Assembly: GCA_004380135.1 (NCBI GenBank)
Contig: QXCR01000227.1
Span: 1-35,398, forward strand
Direction: 5' to 3'
From: Stemphylium vesicarium
Taxonomy: Eukaryota > Ascomycota > Dothideomycetes > Pleosporales > Pleosporaceae
DNA length: 35,398 nt
In this document: positions 1 to 9,864 of the stretch, piece after piece
Layout: each line of letters begins with the position of its first letter
Numbering within the stretch: position 1 is the first letter of the stretch
Notes under the pieces: generated by a model
The model's database searches: none
Told to the model about the DNA's origin: nothing
The model's input: only the letters and a program-made list of their open reading frames with translations
Program-made: the position numbers and the translations under genes

Positions 1-622
1 TTGTGGGCGAGAAGACGGAGTCTATGGCTGTGGACGGCGGGGTCCAGCCGGGGGGAGGGAGTTGCTTCGCAGCTGCGAATGTGGATACTTTTGTCATATA
101 TCAGTTTAAGAACGCTAGCCTGTAAGGTATAGTCGGAAGCCCAGTTGAAAAAGAAATGCAGCACATGACAACCAACCTTCCTTCCTTCTCTCATGTTGCC
201 AGAGCGGGAAAGAGGAAGAGGGAAACGAGTGGTGAAAACGTACAAGAAGCCAACGCCTCACCCCCCGTGACAACAGCAATACGACACTTCCCCCTCCCCA
301 CCCTCTTCGCCGCCTCGTCAAATAGTTTCCCGGGTTTATCTCCTCCATGCTCAGACGTCCTTTTCCACTTCATTCCTTTCACACCTAACGACCCCGCCAA
401 CAGCCCTGCCAGATCCTCATAAGGCCAAGTCCATGTCCTCACCACATCGATGCTATCAATCCCAGCCTGCAGGTCTGGAATAGAAGGGCAAGACGTATCG
501 GCGAGAGCGGCGTGGATCGCTTCTAGCATCAGGGTTGCGGGTTCTTTGGCGGAAGAGAGGGATGTAGATCGGTTTTTCACGTCGGCTACGCCGATTATTA
601 TGGGGGTGTTTGGGTCCGACAT
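1..622 (-). CDS. Thiolase-like protein (acetyl-CoA acetyltransferase family), 5' part only; runs off the left edge
   Basis: Partial gene. Exon 1 is 622-244 with ATG at 622-620; the intron is 88-243 (donor GTACGT), and exon 2 begins at 87 and continues beyond position 1. The start reads MSDPNTPIIIGVADVKNRS, then TWTWPYEDLAGLLAG, then VVTGGEALAS. After splicing the frame continues into LSTFAAAKQLPPPGWTPP. These segments match what I recall of the fungal thiolase-like proteins (type 1, with an extra C-terminal domain), which are annotated as acetyl-CoA acetyltransferases but whose substrate is generally unknown. The catalytic Cys/His region lies outside the window, so activity cannot be judged. 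The acceptor at 88-89 has a poor pyrimidine tract. An alternative acceptor at 73-74 keeps the same frame but drops five residues. Confidence 0.7.
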
Positions 623-1037
623 TTTCGTGGTTTGCTATTGTTGTTTGGGGTGGAGATGGTGGATTGGGTTCTGCGATGGGAGAGTTGGAGTTATGAGACT
701 TTTTGTCGCTAGTTAATCGAGCGAACAGTATGAAAAGATGGAGAGGATTGTCATTATTTGAATCGTTTCATTGGTATTTACAGCTACATATTCGCGTTGG
801 GGACAGAAGTGCTTGTCGTGGTTGGCGTGTCGGGAGGAAGAGAGGGGTGAGATTCTGCCGAGGTAAGTGTTGCTGGACGCGTCGTCGGTACCGCTAGAGC
901 TCGACACGCGCGTGTCACGGAACATTCTGCATTCTCCACCTCCGCTTAGATTACCATGTGCAAAACTCGAAGCAAGAACGGAAAAAGTCAACAGTTATCA
1001 TCAAAACATGCGCTCATCATATCCAAAATCATCTCAT
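623..1037. other. Intergenic: promoter side of the thiolase-like gene, 3' side of FAN1
   Basis: This 415-bp gap lies between two genes on the minus strand. It must hold the 5' leader and promoter of the thiolase-like gene and the 3' end of the FAN1 transcript. I see no RNA gene, repeat or convincing coding frame. Confidence 0.6.
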
Positions 1038-3696
1038 TCAAATAACTTTAACCTCCCTGGCAACAGCGGCACAAAGCTCCACCCTCACCCCCGCCGCAGT
1101 AAGCACATGGATCCAAAGCCTCTGCGTATCACTCAAGCGATCATTCTCGCTCTTGACCTCTGCAAACTTGACTTCTCCTTTCCTATCAGCCCCCTCCCCA
1201 TCCTCCCCATCATCCCCATCATCACCACCGACCCTCCAAAGAAAAAGATCAGGCACTCCACCACCCCTCTGCCCATACTCCTGCGCCACGACCTTACACA
1301 CGGTCGCCAACGCCCCAGCATCAAAGCACCTTGCAATCTCCAGTAAATCAACAACATCATACGACCAATCGAGACCAACAACGCACGTCCTCCGCTCATG
1401 GTGCTCGGTGTAGATTCTCTGGATGATATCTGGTGCCTCGCCGTTTGAAATCTCGTTCAACCTTGCGTTGATCTCGGAGATGCGGGAAGGGTAAAAGGCA
1501 TCCGTGTGCAGGTCCAGCGGACAGGTTTGGTACGGAGTTTGAAACACGTTGGGGACGTAGGTGAAGAGGACGTCGAAGAAGAGGTAGGCAAAGAGAGTGC
1601 GGATGATGCCGCCTTCGCTGTGGTAACCCTTCCAGCCTTGGTTGCGGTAGTGCGATAGACACATTGCTTCGACGGAGCATTCGCCGTCTTCGCGCGGGTC
1701 CAGCCATATCGTCTTTCCGCCGCGTCGGCTGGGATTGGGGTGCGGCGAGCTGGTGCGTCGCGTCAAGGGCGGCTTGGAGCGCTCGATGCGTGTACCTTCC
1801 ATGCTCACTTCGGCCGGCTTGGTCAGGCGCACGTGCGAGAAGTCATGTTGCAGTCGCTTGGGAATGTTGAGAGATAGTTCGAGTTTTGTGATGCGCTTCT
1901 GGAGATCGTAATGATAGATGATATGAACATGATTGTCTTGTAGGCCTTCTTCACATGTCTGCAGTGCAATCTGTTTCCAATGCCGCTTCTGGTTCTCTTT
2001 ACTTCTCTTTTCCACATTGGTTAGTGCCGCCATGTAGTGTTCTTCGAGGAGTGCTTTGCGTTGATACCATGCTCCTCTGCGCGAATGGTGGAACAGTCGC
2101 TGGTGCAGCAAGACGGTTACAATTTCGTGTTCGCGTTTGTGCTCTTTCCGGCGTCTGAACACGTCAAGCGCTTTGTGGATGATGCGTGTGTATACCCAAG
2201 CTGGTGACAACCGCCGTAGGTAAGATCCTTCGCCACTCTGATAAACGCTGTCTTCTTTTCTTTGCTCTTCTCGTACAAGCACCTGCCAGCGCGGATATAC
2301 CTCCTCGAATGTGTCTATGATCTCTTGATATCCCTTTTCTGTGGGTCTGCCATTGAACTCCAAGATACTGTCTATCCGATGTTGGGTGCGGACGGAAGCC
2401 TCGTATTCCAACAGCAACGCCCGCGATGCGAAAATGTTTGCTGATCGAGAAACGATGTATTCAGGAAAGTTCCAGCGTGCTATCTTGGCCAAAATTATGG
2501 TTGTCAACGACTTCTCCGTCCATTCGGTAGAACGATAGAAGACAAGATGAACACGCTCGAAAAGCTTCAAGGTAGCCAACGAGAGCCGTATACACGAGCC
2601 TGTCTCCTGCATGATCCTGCGGGTGAAATGCGCATCTCGGTTTGCATCGTCCGAGAGTTCACCTTCAGGTTCGGGCTCGATCTCCGGTGTCTCTGGGCGA
2701 GACCTGGAGGCGGACGATGCTCTCGACACGTCCGAGTCGGAACGCTTCAGCCCAACATAGCCTAGACCGGTCTGCTTCTGGCTTGTACGTCGGAGGGCTT
2801 TCAAGAGTTCGCCCTTGTTCTTCCCTTTGACTTTGGCATCTTTCGCAAGGGCCCTGAGCTCATCAAGCTTCAACAGCGACGATGCCTCTTCAAGTGTTCT
2901 AATCTCCTCCTCTGACCGATCCGCAAACGTAAAAGACGTGCCTATTGTAGTTCCTGCTGGTGCTTCCAGCTCACCCGGGTGCGATTCGATTTCCGAGGGA
3001 GACGCAGGTAACTCGTATGTGCGCTGCAATGTCTCGGCCGCCGCATCGAGGTCGGAGATGTCGCTATGGTAGCCAAGGCTCTTTATGCGATGCCAGGCAG
3101 ATGTCTTACGGAGGAACAGTCGTACGTATCTAATGGCGATGCAATTGTTAGAGGTTGATGTAATGCGCCATTCAAACCACTCAAACTCACAAGTACTGGG
3201 AGTCGTAGTCCAGGTGACGCCATATCCGAAAGACTTCAGTCTCGGCTTCATTGAAGAGATGGCTTTCTTCATCCAGTACAGTATCCAATGCGAGATTGAA
3301 AGCATCGACATAAAGTGAGCTCTTGCCACGTATCCATGTGCGCTTCTCTATGCGCTCGTCGGCGCTCTCTGGTTTATTCTCTTCTGATGCCTTGTACGCT
3401 TCGTATTCCTTAATGGCGTCATCGCCCGTCTTCACGTTGGGCAATGCGCTCTCAAGGTCCGTTTTATGTTCGGTTTCCTCCTTCTTGACCTGTGTATTCC
3501 CATCTTCGTCATCGGAGCCGGGTACTTCGCGTTTCACCCTTCTGCTTGGTGTCGGCGGCGCTTTCTTAGGGCTATTGCCAGTCTTTTGGCGTTTGGCCGG
3601 TGCATCTTGTTCGTCGAAGTTTGTAGATTTGGGGTGCTTGATGAAGCGAGTAATCATTTGATTATGGACGGAGGTACTTCGGGGGTTGAGCGCCAT
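1038..3696 (-). CDS. FAN1: Fanconi-associated nuclease 1 homolog (VRR-NUC domain structure-specific nuclease)
   Basis: Two exons, 3696-3191 and 3129-1038, joined over a 61-bp intron (3130-3190; donor GTGAGT, branch CTAAC, acceptor TTAG), encode 865 aa. The ATG at 3696 opens the frame. Residues about 1-100 are charged and low-complexity, with KR-rich patches that could be nuclear localisation signals. A SAP-like helix pair (LLKLDELRALAKDAKVKGK) comes next. A long helical TPR-like middle follows, then the C-terminal VRR-NUC fold. The PD-(D/E)xK catalytic residues are visible: PDLFLW with D at about 796, and FAEVK with E and K at about 826 and 828, followed by DRLSDTQRLW. The upstream SEGG...TLFAYLFFD segment corresponds to the first catalytic Glu region. 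FAN1 is a nuclear 5' flap endo/exonuclease acting in interstrand crosslink repair. The N-terminal UBZ finger of the human enzyme is not seen, as is usual in fungi. An acidic run separates the catalytic D and ExK. Confidence 0.93.
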
Positions 3697-4074
3697 TGCT
3701 GGTAGCCCAGGAAGCTGCGGAACCCGTGGATGGCCCCATCGATGTAGGCTTGTCTTGCCACTCGATCAGGCACGCGATTTCCCCGGGATCGCGCTGTCAC
3801 GAGGGCACTAGGCTTCAACCGGAACTAGCTCAGACGACTCATCGACGTCATACAAGTGCGCCTGAAAACGTAGGGAAAGTACTTGACCGTAACCAACAGC
3901 TCTTGATAGTTGCCCAATTGGGCAGTATCATTAGAGTCTACTCGTGAGTGAAAGCGGCGCGCAGGGTGAATAGGTCCCGCGATCAATACTTTTTCGTCGC
4001 ATTTGCCTTAATAGGCAATAAAGGGAGATAGATTCCAAGGTCAAAGGAGAAGAAGTTTGTATAGAGGATGATGG

Positions 4075-4195
4075 CTCTTCACTGTGCAGCTACCGCTGCG
4101 CGCACATCAACTCCCACAATCCACCCCTCCTCCTAACTTACCTAATCAAGTGATACCCATCATGGGATACAACATCATAGAAAGCAACAGTGAGG
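4075..4195. repeat. Diverged tandem duplication, copy 1
   Basis: The 121-bp unit starts CTCTTCACT and ends ACAGTGAGGC. It aligns with 4212-4335 almost without gaps, and by eye about two thirds to 70 percent of positions are identical. Shared blocks include CTCTTCACT, GCACA, AACT.CC, AAC.TACC..ATC.AGT.AT and ACAGTGA. It is non-coding on both strands. Confidence 0.6.
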
Positions 4196-4211
4196 CAAAA
4201 GTAAACGATAC

Positions 4212-4335
4212 CTCTTCACTACATCGCTCCCACCGCATGCACACAAACTACCGTAACCAACACCTCTTCCCCAACCTACCCGATCCAGTAATCCATACAA
4301 GTGAACCACGACGTCATATAAAGTCACAGTGAAGC
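4212..4335. repeat. Diverged tandem duplication, copy 2
   Basis: The 124-bp unit starts CTCTTCACT and ends ACAGTGAAGC. It is the partner of 4075-4195, at a period of about 137 bp. Divergence is spread evenly with no preserved reading frame, which suggests an old duplication of non-coding DNA. Confidence 0.6.
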
Positions 4336-4553
4336 TCAGCCCAGTGCGAAACACGTGCCACAATCTACGAGGGCCAAGAACTACTGCATTGAGTAACATC
4401 CGACGCAGGATAAGATGGAAGTCATAGCCAGAGATGTTAACAAGCAAGCGCGACACACCATTTTAACACCCAAGCACAACAAGTGAAGGAAAGTTATTTG
4501 AAAGGCAGTCTAACGCTAAAACTACAAATAAGAAAAAAATGTACAAGCCCACC

Positions 4554-5994
4554 TCACCGCCTCCCTGCTTGCGCATCCGGCCCCTCACAAGTCACGACCC
4601 TCGACTGTCCAGCCTCAAGCTGACAGTCCGTCCACTCATCACTTTGAATCTCGACCTTGGTATCAATCTGGACGCCCACACCACCCAAGCATTTCCAGGC
4701 ACCCCCGTCTTCTAAATCCAATTCCTTCCCCTCGACATCGCCATCGCTACCCCGACTAGCTTGTCTTGCTTCAAAAGGATTCTCATCCATAGTCATGGGT
4801 ATCTCATTCGCATGCACCGCCATCGCGCCCTTCTTACCAATCTCCACCAACTCGGCAGTATCCTCCGCGTCGAGATTTCTTGCGGTGTGGATGCGACTCC
4901 GGTGCTTGCTTTTCCCCGTCGACAGATTGCCATACTGTTGCGACCCATAGCGCGGCATGTGTGATTCCCCCGTGGCGTACGAGTTTGTGTGCTCGCGCAG
5001 GAAGCGGATGTGTTCGCGGAGGAGCGGCCAGATGCCGGGGAGGTTCGCAACGTAGACTGCGACTGAGGCTTCGCGGGTGTACCAGAGCATGTATGTGGTT
5101 GAGTAGACGTTGGAGAGGTTGTAAACTTTTGTGAGGATTGCGGCGATGATCTGGATGCGAGAGTTGGTTAGTGGGAGTAGTTAGGTGCGAAGGTCAGGGT
5201 GAGGAGAAACGCACGACAAAGGTTCCCATGCTGAATAGCATGCCGAGCCCGATCTTCTGCTTTGGTGGCAGGGAGAGTGACATGATCATGGGGATTGGGA
5301 CTGCGATTATGAGGAGATCGCTGCTTATGTTGAATGTTGCTTGCACGATGGCGAAGTGCTCGAGGGTGGTGCATTGGGGATTAGGAGGCGGAACGGCCCA
5401 GTAGCCCACGAATGGTCGGCAGGCTGTGAAAAAAGCAATCTCGACGGCGATCCAGCCGAGTGCGACCCATATTGCTACAGCTTTGATCCATTTCATGATG
5501 GTAGTTCCTGTAAGCATGCGAGCAAACATGAATAGCATGCAGGCTTTCAGGGACCAGATTACATTCAACATGCACTGTTGATTTGTTAGCCATTTCCGCC
5601 AATATGTATGTTTTTGTTATAGATGTCCTCAACGTACCTGCTCTGAAGCAACAACGATCTTTGACCCTTTGATTCGTTCATTGATCTCGGCTTGTGAAAA
5701 TGTGGCAAATTTCTCTGGTGGAAACAAGTTGCTCCCGCCTCCAGTTGCGATGACGTTCAAGCATACAATCAGTCCAGTGTAGAATACTGGTATAGCCGTC
5801 ATCATGATCCAGTCGTCAACTGCAAAGCGACTGAGGCTTCGGACGCGACGCCATCGGGCGAAACTGCAGTGCAACATTAGTATCGCCGATGGCAATGGAT
5901 ACATAGGTACTGACGTTCGTAAGGTGATAATGACCATGCCGATGCCGTAGAGAGTCCATGACTGCAATGCTAATTGCTGAGGGAAGTCGGACAT
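4554..5994 (-). CDS. Integral membrane protein with fungal rhodopsin domain (Pth11-like GPCR type, without CFEM)
   Basis: Four exons (5994-5915, 5863-5638, 5574-5215, 5150-4554) are separated by introns of 51, 63 and 64 bp and encode 420 aa. The chosen ATG is at 5994; the frame opens further upstream only through a GTG. Residues about 10-280 form seven hydrophobic segments with family hallmarks: TFARWRRVRSLSRFAVDDWIMM after helix 1, a Cys-containing helix 3 (SLKACMLFMFARMLTGT), then ACRPFVGYW, C..LEHFAIVQATFNISSDLLIIAVPIPMI and the loop LPPKQKIGLGMLFSMGTFV. The C-terminal 130 residues are hydrophilic and probably cytosolic, with acidic stretches. Family members are plasma-membrane or endomembrane proteins; some are receptors for surface or nutrient cues. 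No ligand can be named. The extracellular CFEM cysteine domain found in true Pth11 is absent. Confidence 0.88.
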
Positions 5995-7797
5995 GGTGGG
6001 ATGCTGTGTTGCTTTCCCTGCCGAACCGTCGTACCAAACACGTTCCACTGCTAGGGATCTTCCTTGAGATATGGCCTAAGTTCAGCCAAACATTCGTGCC
6101 GAGTCGTGCATCTACTGAGTGCGATGCTTCATGCTTGGTCGTATCAATGCCTCCGAGTTTGAGGATGACTCGAACCGCAACAGTGAGCGGTCGGGATGTA
6201 AATAAAGTTCAGTACTGAGTCGCCAAAGAGTGGAACAGCGTACGCGTAGAGAATGTCGCTCAGTCGTGCAATGACCCAGAAGATGAGGCCATGTTTAGTA
6301 CATCGATCTAAGAAGGATCACAAACCCTGAAAAGGTTCGTACGATCGAGTATACTTAGTGTCTCCGCGCAATAATCGTCCGCATCTTCAGATAGCTCGAG
6401 CGGTCAGTGACGAGCAGGGCTCAAATGCAGGGGTTAATGCTGAGATCGATCTTTTGCGTTAGCAGGACAGGGAGACTTGCCAGGGCAACAACTCTAAAGT
6501 AGAGCCTGCGGCATGAAAGGTTATGCTACTGGAGGAAGGACTCGCAGCGTATCAAGCTTGTACGTGGGGAACATGGGATGGGCTAACCGCCAACGAAGCG
6601 ACGGCAGGCGCGGGATGTGGGCTCCGTCTTGGGACGGGCGCACCCAGCCGAACGGTAGGTATCATAGATACGCTCTAGAAGATGGAAAAAGAGATATTGC
6701 GGGCCCCTTGCCACACTTCACTCGAGTTCACTGGTGAGATAGTCTCCAGATCTCGTAGCCCTGTAATCTCGCACACATGTACCCAAACTGCTCAAGTCTG
6801 CATTGCATGCGGTGAGGCCTAAGGATGAGAGAAAGTCAGGCCAGCTACTCTGTACTATGCTGGAGCTGAACAAGAACTCATATAGGTATTTCGGTATGCC
6901 ATCAAGCTAGGAAGGGGCGAAGTGACCCAACGTAGAATAGCGAGGTCGCTTACAACTTAGAGGCTTTGTGGCTTCGGTAAGTAATTATCGTCTCAGCACG
7001 TAGCGGACAATACTCCGATATCGTCGTGCTCGCTTGGAGACAAAACAGCCATTGGAGCAAATCGCTTCTGCGTATGAACGCTATTGAACGGAAATGGCAA
7101 ACCATACGTTGGTAACGGGCGCATCCGCCGTCAAAGCGCACAAATGTGGAAATGGGCATGCGTAGACGTTGGAGAGGCAGACGTGGGATAGACGTGACAG
7201 AAGGTGTTGTTCACGATAAGGAAAAAGCAACTTCGTCCAATGAGGCTAGCTTGCTCCTGGATGTCATTCGCCAAGCGGGACCCCAGCTCCTCCCGAGGCT
7301 GTGTCCCACTCTCAATCCCGAGGCTCTGGGTTGGCACCTCCATCACAGCCTTGGAATGCGCGACTCGTAAGATATCTAAGATCATGTCTGCATGTTGATC
7401 TAAATAGGAGTTGGAACCTTGTTTGCTGTGCAATTAGTGAGGAGATGTCCAAAAGACCCACTACGACATCACAACCAGTAATGAAGCGTGCAAACGATGT
7501 AGATCGGATGATATCTTGATTACAAAGAATAAAACTCGAAGTAAATGTACATGCACCTCAGTATGAACAGAATGCAGGTCCAACACGCACTAATCCACTA
7601 AACGCCACAACGGAGAAGCCGGAACAACGCTGTAGAAGATCTACGATCAGGCCTCAAAGCCACAGATTGCAGGGAAGAGAATGTCCTTGGATGCCAAATG
7701 CCAAACCAGAAACCGCTAAGAGATAAGCGCTAAACCGATTTCAAAAGACTGTATGGCCTGTGTAAAGAAGAAAATGGAGGTGATCATCAATATTATG
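5995..7797. other. Intergenic, 1.8 kb: promoter of the rhodopsin-domain gene and 3' side of the repeat-protein gene
   Basis: No frame with ATG and protein-like composition was found. There is no tRNA-like structure, microsatellite or terminal repeat that I can recognise. A stretch at 7131-7433 is open on the minus strand for about 100 codons but lacks an ATG at its start. This gap is long for such a compact genome. Confidence 0.5.
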
Positions 7798-9864
7798 CTA
7801 GAGCGCCCAGCTGCCTCTTCTTACAGCGGTGCCATGAGTGGGACTCACGAATTCGTCCTCTGCCATCTTCGGATTTTGTCTTGCCCACTCTTGAATGTAG
7901 ATCCGCAAAGCGCGCCAACGCATGCATGTCTCCTCGGTAATTTCAGTATCCTTCAAGTTACCGTCCTTGCCGAGTCGAATGTAGCCGCGGGATGAGGCGA
8001 GATGGTCGTCTTGCCTTAGCTCAGAGATTGGGATATTTGAGACCTTGGACAGCTCTGCATCAAATGGACGGGCCATGGATGGATAACCGAGTGACAAGTA
8101 GTTGTAGACTTGCGTGACAAAGTCGTCGCCGAACTCTTCCTCAATGTTCTGCTCGACAGCGAGCTTTTCATCAATGCCCGCAAAGTCCGATGATCCGAAT
8201 GTTGCACCAGAGCTAGATGCTGGAGGTGTAGGCGGTAACAGGCTTGCAGACGGTGTTGGACAAGGCGACATGGGGTTTGGCTTCTCGTGGTGGGGCGTCA
8301 AGAGACCGGTTGGCCCGCGCGGTGACTTTTCCCCACTGTTAACACAGAATCCACCCCACAAGCCATGAGTACTTGAGGCTCGGCTGTTGGCGTTGGACCC
8401 CCACAACGATGGGGTTGCGCTTGTTTGCCTCCCGTTGCCCTTCCCGCACCATAGGCTTTCTCCCTTTTCGGAGGCCGCCTTCGACTGCTCAGAGAGATAG
8501 CACATGGCCGTCCTGACGGCATCGCATCCCTGCGTGGGATCGAAACGCGCTGGTTCAGGGGAGGCGCAGCGTGGGAATCTGATCTCCTTTCCGAGCATAG
8601 GAGGCCGGGCTTCTCGTCGCTGGCGTTCCAATTCGGGATCCTTCTTCTCCTTTGCGAATTTCTTCGCCGTGGCAGCATCGAGGAAGCCTGCCGGGTTGCC
8701 AAAGGGACTGAAAGCGGGCTTTACGTTGTCGTTGGGGTTCTGTTTCGCTTTTTCAGCAGCCTGCTTCTCTTGGTATTTTCGCATAGCTTCCAGGTCCCAG
8801 TTGATCTGAGTGAAAGACGGTTCTTTCTGTTGCTTTGCTTCTGTGACCGATGGCTCAGATCCCTCTATGTCGTGGTCCACATAATGAGCTACAGGTTCGT
8901 GGAAGTCACTGTTGGGGAACGCTGCCAAGGCCTGCTCCCGAAGTTGCTTCTCAGCAGCCTTTGCAGCCAGTTCAAGGAGGTATCCGGCAGACGTGTCGTC
9001 GACGCTTTCTCGTCGTCGGGTAGCTTCCTTGTACATGAAAGAGTGATCAGAGGTGTAGGGTGGTGACTCGGTCGTTGGTGATGATGGGGCTGATGCTTCA
9101 GACTCTGATGACTCAATGGGGTCTAAATCGGGCACACGGAACGAATGCTGTGAAGAGCTAAAGTATGAACGCCGCCTGCCTAGTGGTGAGCAGTTGCGCT
9201 GTATCTCTAAAAACAGAGGATTCTGCGACATGTCATATGTTGGTGTATTGGCTGGTGGTGAGGGCGGTATCCCAAGTATGCGTGCTTTACGGGCACTGAT
9301 GAAATCTGGAGTCGCCTCCGTCTTGTCGTGAGGCTGCAGTGCGGGTTCGTCGTCGCCTGCTTTGCGATGTCTCTGAGCCATCTCAATCAGCTGCGGCCTG
9401 TACTTCTTTGTGGGTAGCCTCGGTGCTGTTGTTTCCAGAGGGTTGGCCTTGAACTTTCCAGTCGGCGATGTTTGCTCTTCCCAGTCCTTGGCAAACTTCT
9501 GGCGACTGCTTCTCGTGCTCGTTTCTAAGGGTTCAGGGGCAAAGCGACGGTTCGACCTCTTTGTAGTCTCGACAGGTTCAGGTGCGAATTTGCGGTTCGC
9601 TTTGGAGCTTGTGCTTGTTGTCTCAATGGGCTCAGGTGCGAATCTTCTGCTGGATTTGGAGCTCGAGCTGGTCGTTTCAAAAGGCTCGGGCGCAAATTTA
9701 CGGCTAACTTTGGAACTTGATTTTGTTGTTTCAATGGGCTGGGGCGCGAATCTTCGCACCTTGGGCCTCTCAGCAGGCTCTTCCTTAGATTTGTCCTTGG
9801 AAGATGAGACAGTTGTCTCAATAGGCTCCGGCTTGAACCGCCTGGGGGGAGGTGCGGATGCCAT
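7798..9864 (-). CDS. Conserved-looking fungal protein of unknown function with N-terminal tandem FAPEP-I/V-ETT motifs
   Basis: A single uninterrupted exon encodes 688 aa with ATG at 9864-9862. Residues 8-118 carry six copies of an 11-residue motif, [RK][RK]F[AK]P[EQ]P[IVFL]ET[TS], at about 15-29 residue spacing and mostly followed by Ser-rich SSSK linkers. Two degenerate copies follow (GKFKANPLETT and KKYRPQLIEM, about 135-165). The middle is disordered, rich in Ser, Pro and Glu, with a helical Ala/Lys/Gln segment around 290-400. Later come short Trp motifs (LWCGKG, LWGSN, GLWGGFC). The last 120 residues look folded (LSLGYPSMARPFDAELSKVS..., then RWRALRIYIQEWARQNPKMAEDEF). I recall similar repeat-bearing hypothetical proteins in other Pezizomycotina but know no function. 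The motif array could be a multivalent docking platform; that is inference. No signal peptide or membrane segment is seen. Confidence 0.85.
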   Translation of the reverse strand: MASAPPPRRFKPEPIETTVSSSKDKSKEEPAERPKVRRFAPQPIETTKSSSKVSRKFAPEPFETTSSSSKSSRRFAPEPIETTSTSSKANRKFAPEPVETTKRSNRRFAPEPLETSTRSSRQKFAKDWEEQTSPTGKFKANPLETTAPRLPTKKYRPQLIEMAQRHRKAGDDEPALQPHDKTEATPDFISARKARILGIPPSPPANTPTYDMSQNPLFLEIQRNCSPLGRRRSYFSSSQHSFRVPDLDPIESSESEASAPSSPTTESPPYTSDHSFMYKEATRRRESVDDTSAGYLLELAAKAAEKQLREQALAAFPNSDFHEPVAHYVDHDIEGSEPSVTEAKQQKEPSFTQINWDLEAMRKYQEKQAAEKAKQNPNDNVKPAFSPFGNPAGFLDAATAKKFAKEKKDPELERQRREARPPMLGKEIRFPRCASPEPARFDPTQGCDAVRTAMCYLSEQSKAASEKGESLWCGKGNGRQTSATPSLWGSNANSRASSTHGLWGGFCVNSGEKSPRGPTGLLTPHHEKPNPMSPCPTPSASLLPPTPPASSSGATFGSSDFAGIDEKLAVEQNIEEEFGDDFVTQVYNYLSLGYPSMARPFDAELSKVSNIPISELRQDDHLASSRGYIRLGKDGNLKDTEITEETCMRWRALRIYIQEWARQNPKMAEDEFVSPTHGTAVRRGSWAL

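Larger units (their letters stand above)
3697..4553. other. Intergenic: FAN1 promoter and 3' side of the rhodopsin-domain gene, with an old tandem duplication
   Basis: The 857-bp gap lies between the FAN1 start and the stop of the next minus-strand gene. It contains two diverged tandem copies of a roughly 122-bp unit, listed separately. Short open frames here have no protein-like composition. No RNA gene is seen. Confidence 0.6.

Noticed and set aside
5995..6048. Extended N-terminus for the rhodopsin-domain protein
   Set aside because: The frame is open upstream to 6048 but begins at GTG; the ATG at 5994 fits the family, whose first helix starts soon after.
7131..7433. Minus-strand 100-codon frame with helical-looking sequence
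   Set aside because: It opens with TTG, has no upstream ATG in frame and no recognisable family; a chance open frame or an unprovable relic.
7430..7580. Plus-strand ACKRCRS segment resembling the start of a Zn2Cys6 binuclear cluster
   Set aside because: The spacing does not fit Cx2Cx6C, the frame ends after about 30 codons, and no start or flanking domain is present.
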